NCBI GenBank assembly: GCA_938028585.1
Contig: CALIZH010000176.1
Span: 1 to 8,075 of the forward strand
Reading direction: 5' to 3'
Length of the DNA: 8,075 nt
Source of the DNA: an uncultured Actinomyces sp.
Lineage (GTDB): Bacteria > Actinomycetota > Actinomycetes > Actinomycetales > Actinomycetaceae
In this document: one piece after another, positions 6,133 to 8,075 of the stretch
How positions within the stretch are numbered: the first letter of the stretch is position 1
Layout: each line of letters starts with the position of its first letter
The notes under the pieces: generated by a model
Told to the model about the DNA's origin: nothing
What the model saw: the letters and a program-made list of their open reading frames with translations, nothing else
The model's database searches: none
Made by a program: the position numbers and the translations under genes

Positions 6133-8075
6133 TTAGGCCTCCTCACCAGCGTTGAAGCGGAACAGGTCATCAGGGATCATGATGGCGCGGCAACCTTTTC
6201 CAAAGCGCCGCATGGCGCGGTTGATACCGTCAGCCACACCCAGAGCTGCGATGACGAGGGACTCACCATCTTGGAGTTCGCCTAGCCAAGTGAGTGCGTT
6301 GTCCTCATCCACGATACCTTCATGCACTTTGAGCAGAGTACGACCCTTGTGCCCTTCAAAGACCACGTCATCGTCGGGGTGGAGCAGATGGAACCCAAGG
6401 TTGGCCGCCACTGACTCGATCAGAGTCCGGCCAGTGGCCGCTTCTGTTAGCACCACCTTGCCGAGCTCTTCGTCCACGTCAAAGCAGGCGGGTGACAGGT
6501 GCGCGACCTGGAAGCCGCCACCGCCCCGCCAGTTGATGACTTCTTTGGTGCGTTTTGTCTTGGATGCAGCTTTCAAAGCTTTCACCAGCGGGTTCTTCTT
6601 CGCATCGGGATCATCAGCGATCAGCTTGTTCAGCACTGAGGTGAACTTTGCTGCGTCATCAGGGCTCACACCCTCTGGAAGCTCCACGTCATCGGCGGCT
6701 ACGCGCTCACCCTTGGTCCGAGTGATACCTCCGGGATCCTGGTCATTAATGACCTTCTCCAGACGGGGGCGGGTGAAGGTATTGAAGGTATCCTCAAGCA
6801 ACTCGCACGTGACCCAGCGACGCCCCATCTTCTGCGCCACAGCTGCCGTCGTTCCAGACCCGGCAAACACATCCAACACAATGTCACCGGGGTCAGTGGC
6901 AATCTGAATGACACGCTCTAGCAATCGTTCTGGTTTTGGAGTTGCGAATGCCGCGATCTGGGGAAACAGCAGATTCATTTCGTTTTTTGCGGTTCGGCTA
7001 TGGCCTACTTCGGAATGTAACCATAAGGTTTGAGCGATTCGGGTATCGGAGATTTCGTGTAGATACTTCTTGATCTTAAGTCCGCCGCGGCCTCCAGAAG
7101 TGAAGTACAGTCGAGGCAGTGGCCTGCCCGCATACAAAGTTTCATTCTCAGCCAATCGAAAAAGATCCCCCTTCACTCTGAGGTCGGGAATGTCGACCCG
7201 AAGCTGCTCGATTCTCAGGCCGGTTGCGCGTGCACGCGCCTCCAAGTCAGGTTCACAATCTTCGTACTCAGCTGTTTCGTGTAGCCATTGCTGGAATACA
7301 TCGCGGCGTTTTGCCCACTGACGGTTCTTTGCTGGAAAAATCAATTCTCCCGTCACAGGATTCTGAACGCCAAAAACAGCAGGAACTTGGATTCCCTGCG
7401 AATTGACAGAGTGCGGTGCGGCAGGGTCACCCGAAATCCAACGATTAGGATCGCCATCTGGTGCCTGATATAGCTCATCACGCGAACTCAATCTGGGCAG
7501 TCGATTAATCTGAGGTTGACTCGATTTTCCGTAAACAAGAATGATATCTTGATCGACACTGAGCCCTTTTCCATCATTTCGTGGAGAATTTGCCTTTTGC
7601 CATATGACCTCAGCGACAAAGTTCGTCGCACCGAACACCTCGTCGAGAAGCAACCTCATTCGGTGCACTTGGACGTCATCGAGATGCACCCAGATGGAGC
7701 CATCGTCGCTGAGCAGTTTCCGCATGTGGAGGAGGCGGTCTCGCATCATGGTGAGCCACACGGAGTGTTCAAGCGCGTCATCGTACGAACTGAACGCTTG
7801 CTGGGTGTTAAACGGCGGGTCAATGTAGATCAGCTTGACCTTGCCGACGTACTTGTCGGCTAGTTCAGGCACGCGGGTGAGGGCTTCAAGGACGTCGCCA
7901 GATTCGCCAAGGATAAGGAGGTTGTCGTCCTGCGGGGTAAGGTCTGCGCGCTCGGAATATTCGAACCCGTCACTCTTGGGTGACTGGGTGCCCTGGACGT
8001 ACTCATCCATCACCAGCGTGTGGGTCTCGCAGTAGCGAGGGTCGGAAGGGGCCACCCAGGTGTAGCCGTACTTGC
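6133..8075 (-). CDS. mod: Type III DNA methyltransferase, Mod subunit (5' end outside window)
   Basis: This is a site-specific adenine-N6 type DNA methyltransferase that gives sequence specificity to the type III complex and methylates host sites. Numbering from the GTG at 8055, the motif order is DPPF (79-82, catalytic motif IV) first, then a long target-recognition region (about 155-355), then DVFAGSGTT (395-403, AdoMet-binding motif I). This is the beta-class order typical of Mod. After it comes a C-terminal extension of about 200 residues, likely for dimerisation or Res contact. The frame stays open from the GTG at 8055 to the window edge, adding KYGYTW, and the continuous sequence KYGYTWVAPSDPRYCETHTLVMDEY looks natural, so the true start is probably beyond base 8075. 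At least 646 residues are present. The stop TAA is 3 bases before the Res ATG, so the two are presumably coupled. The central part is poorer in GC than either end. Confidence 0.94.
   Translation of the reverse strand, partial: KYGYTWVAPSDPRYCETHTLVMDEYVQGTQSPKSDGFEYSERADLTPQDDNLLILGESGDVLEALTRVPELADKYVGKVKLIYIDPPFNTQQAFSSYDDALEHSVWLTMMRDRLLHMRKLLSDDGSIWVHLDDVQVHRMRLLLDEVFGATNFVAEVIWQKANSPRNDGKGLSVDQDIILVYGKSSQPQINRLPRLSSRDELYQAPDGDPNRWISGDPAAPHSVNSQGIQVPAVFGVQNPVTGELIFPAKNRQWAKRRDVFQQWLHETAEYEDCEPDLEARARATGLRIEQLRVDIPDLRVKGDLFRLAENETLYAGRPLPRLYFTSGGRGGLKIKKYLHEISDTRIAQTLWLHSEVGHSRTAKNEMNLLFPQIAAFATPKPERLLERVIQIATDPGDIVLDVFAGSGTTAAVAQKMGRRWVTCELLEDTFNTFTRPRLEKVINDQDPGGITRTKGERVAADDVELPEGVSPDDAAKFTSVLNKLIADDPDAKKNPLVKALKAASKTKRTKEVINWRGGGGFQVAHLSPACFDVDEELGKVVLTEAATGRTLIESVAANLGFHLLHPDDDVVFEGHKGRTLLKVHEGIVDEDNALTWLGELQDGESLVIAALGVADGINRAMRRFGKGCRAIMIPDDLFRFNAGEEA
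6138..6144 (-). promoter_or_regulatory. Ribosome binding site for Res inside the Mod 3' end
   Basis: GAGGAGG, 8 bases before the Res ATG, is part of the codons for the final Gly-Glu-Glu-Ala of Mod. It supports the ATG at 6129 as the start and coupling of Mod and Res translation. Confidence 0.7.
6991..7593 (-). other. Mod target-recognition region, low GC
   Basis: This part of Mod, between motif IV and motif I, should decide which DNA sequence is methylated. By hand count the lines 7021-7080 and 7501-7560 have 25/60 and 22/60 G+C, against 40/60 in 6661-6720 and 35/60 in 7861-7920. The limits are set from the motifs and are approximate. Confidence 0.6.

Noticed and set aside
6133..8075. Phase-variable repeat tract in mod
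   Set aside because: Some type III mod genes switch by tandem repeats, but I see no long homopolymer or short tandem repeat tract in the part of mod present here. The missing 5' end was not visible.
1..8075. CRISPR array, tRNA or rRNA gene, intact insertion sequence, integrase or attachment site
   Set aside because: No regularly spaced repeats, cloverleaf-type sequence, transposase motif or flanking direct repeats could be seen by eye on either strand.

Overview
The window looks like an accessory (defence) locus of a moderately GC-rich actinobacterium. The evidence is the codon choice, strong AGGAGG-type ribosome binding sites, and acidic Ala-rich proteins of Corynebacterium/Bifidobacterium style. 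Species cannot be fixed from the sequence. The left part carries plus-strand genes; everything from about 1258 to the right edge reads leftward on the minus strand.

Left part (1-1185, plus strand): the 3' part of a Trp-rich protein of unknown function (1-612, cut by the window edge), then a MmcQ/YjbR-family protein (763-1185). These converge with the minus-strand block.

Minus-strand block, in order of transcription (right to left): a type III DNA methyltransferase Mod (6133-8075, 5' end outside the window); a type III restriction subunit Res with DEAD/DEAH helicase and PD-(D/E)XK nuclease motifs (3517-6129); a small two-transmembrane SLATT-domain protein (2919-3503); and a CD-NTase/SMODS nucleotidyltransferase with a C-terminal AGS-C sensor-like domain (1633-2919). 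Junctions are very tight (3-nt gap, 13-nt gap, 1-nt stop/start overlap), so the four genes read as one transcriptional unit. Downstream of the CD-NTase, still on the minus strand, is a 112-codon open stretch without a credible start (1258-1596). It looks like the 3' remnant of a further gene.

Working model: Mod and Res methylate or cleave DNA at the entry stage. The CD-NTase plus SLATT pair is a minimal CBASS-like abortive infection module, in which a nucleotide second messenger triggers a membrane effector. The notable point is that both layers sit in one apparently co-transcribed, translationally coupled operon. Base composition falls in the CD-NTase and in the target-recognition part of Mod compared with Res and the Mod ends, which suggests a mosaic origin.
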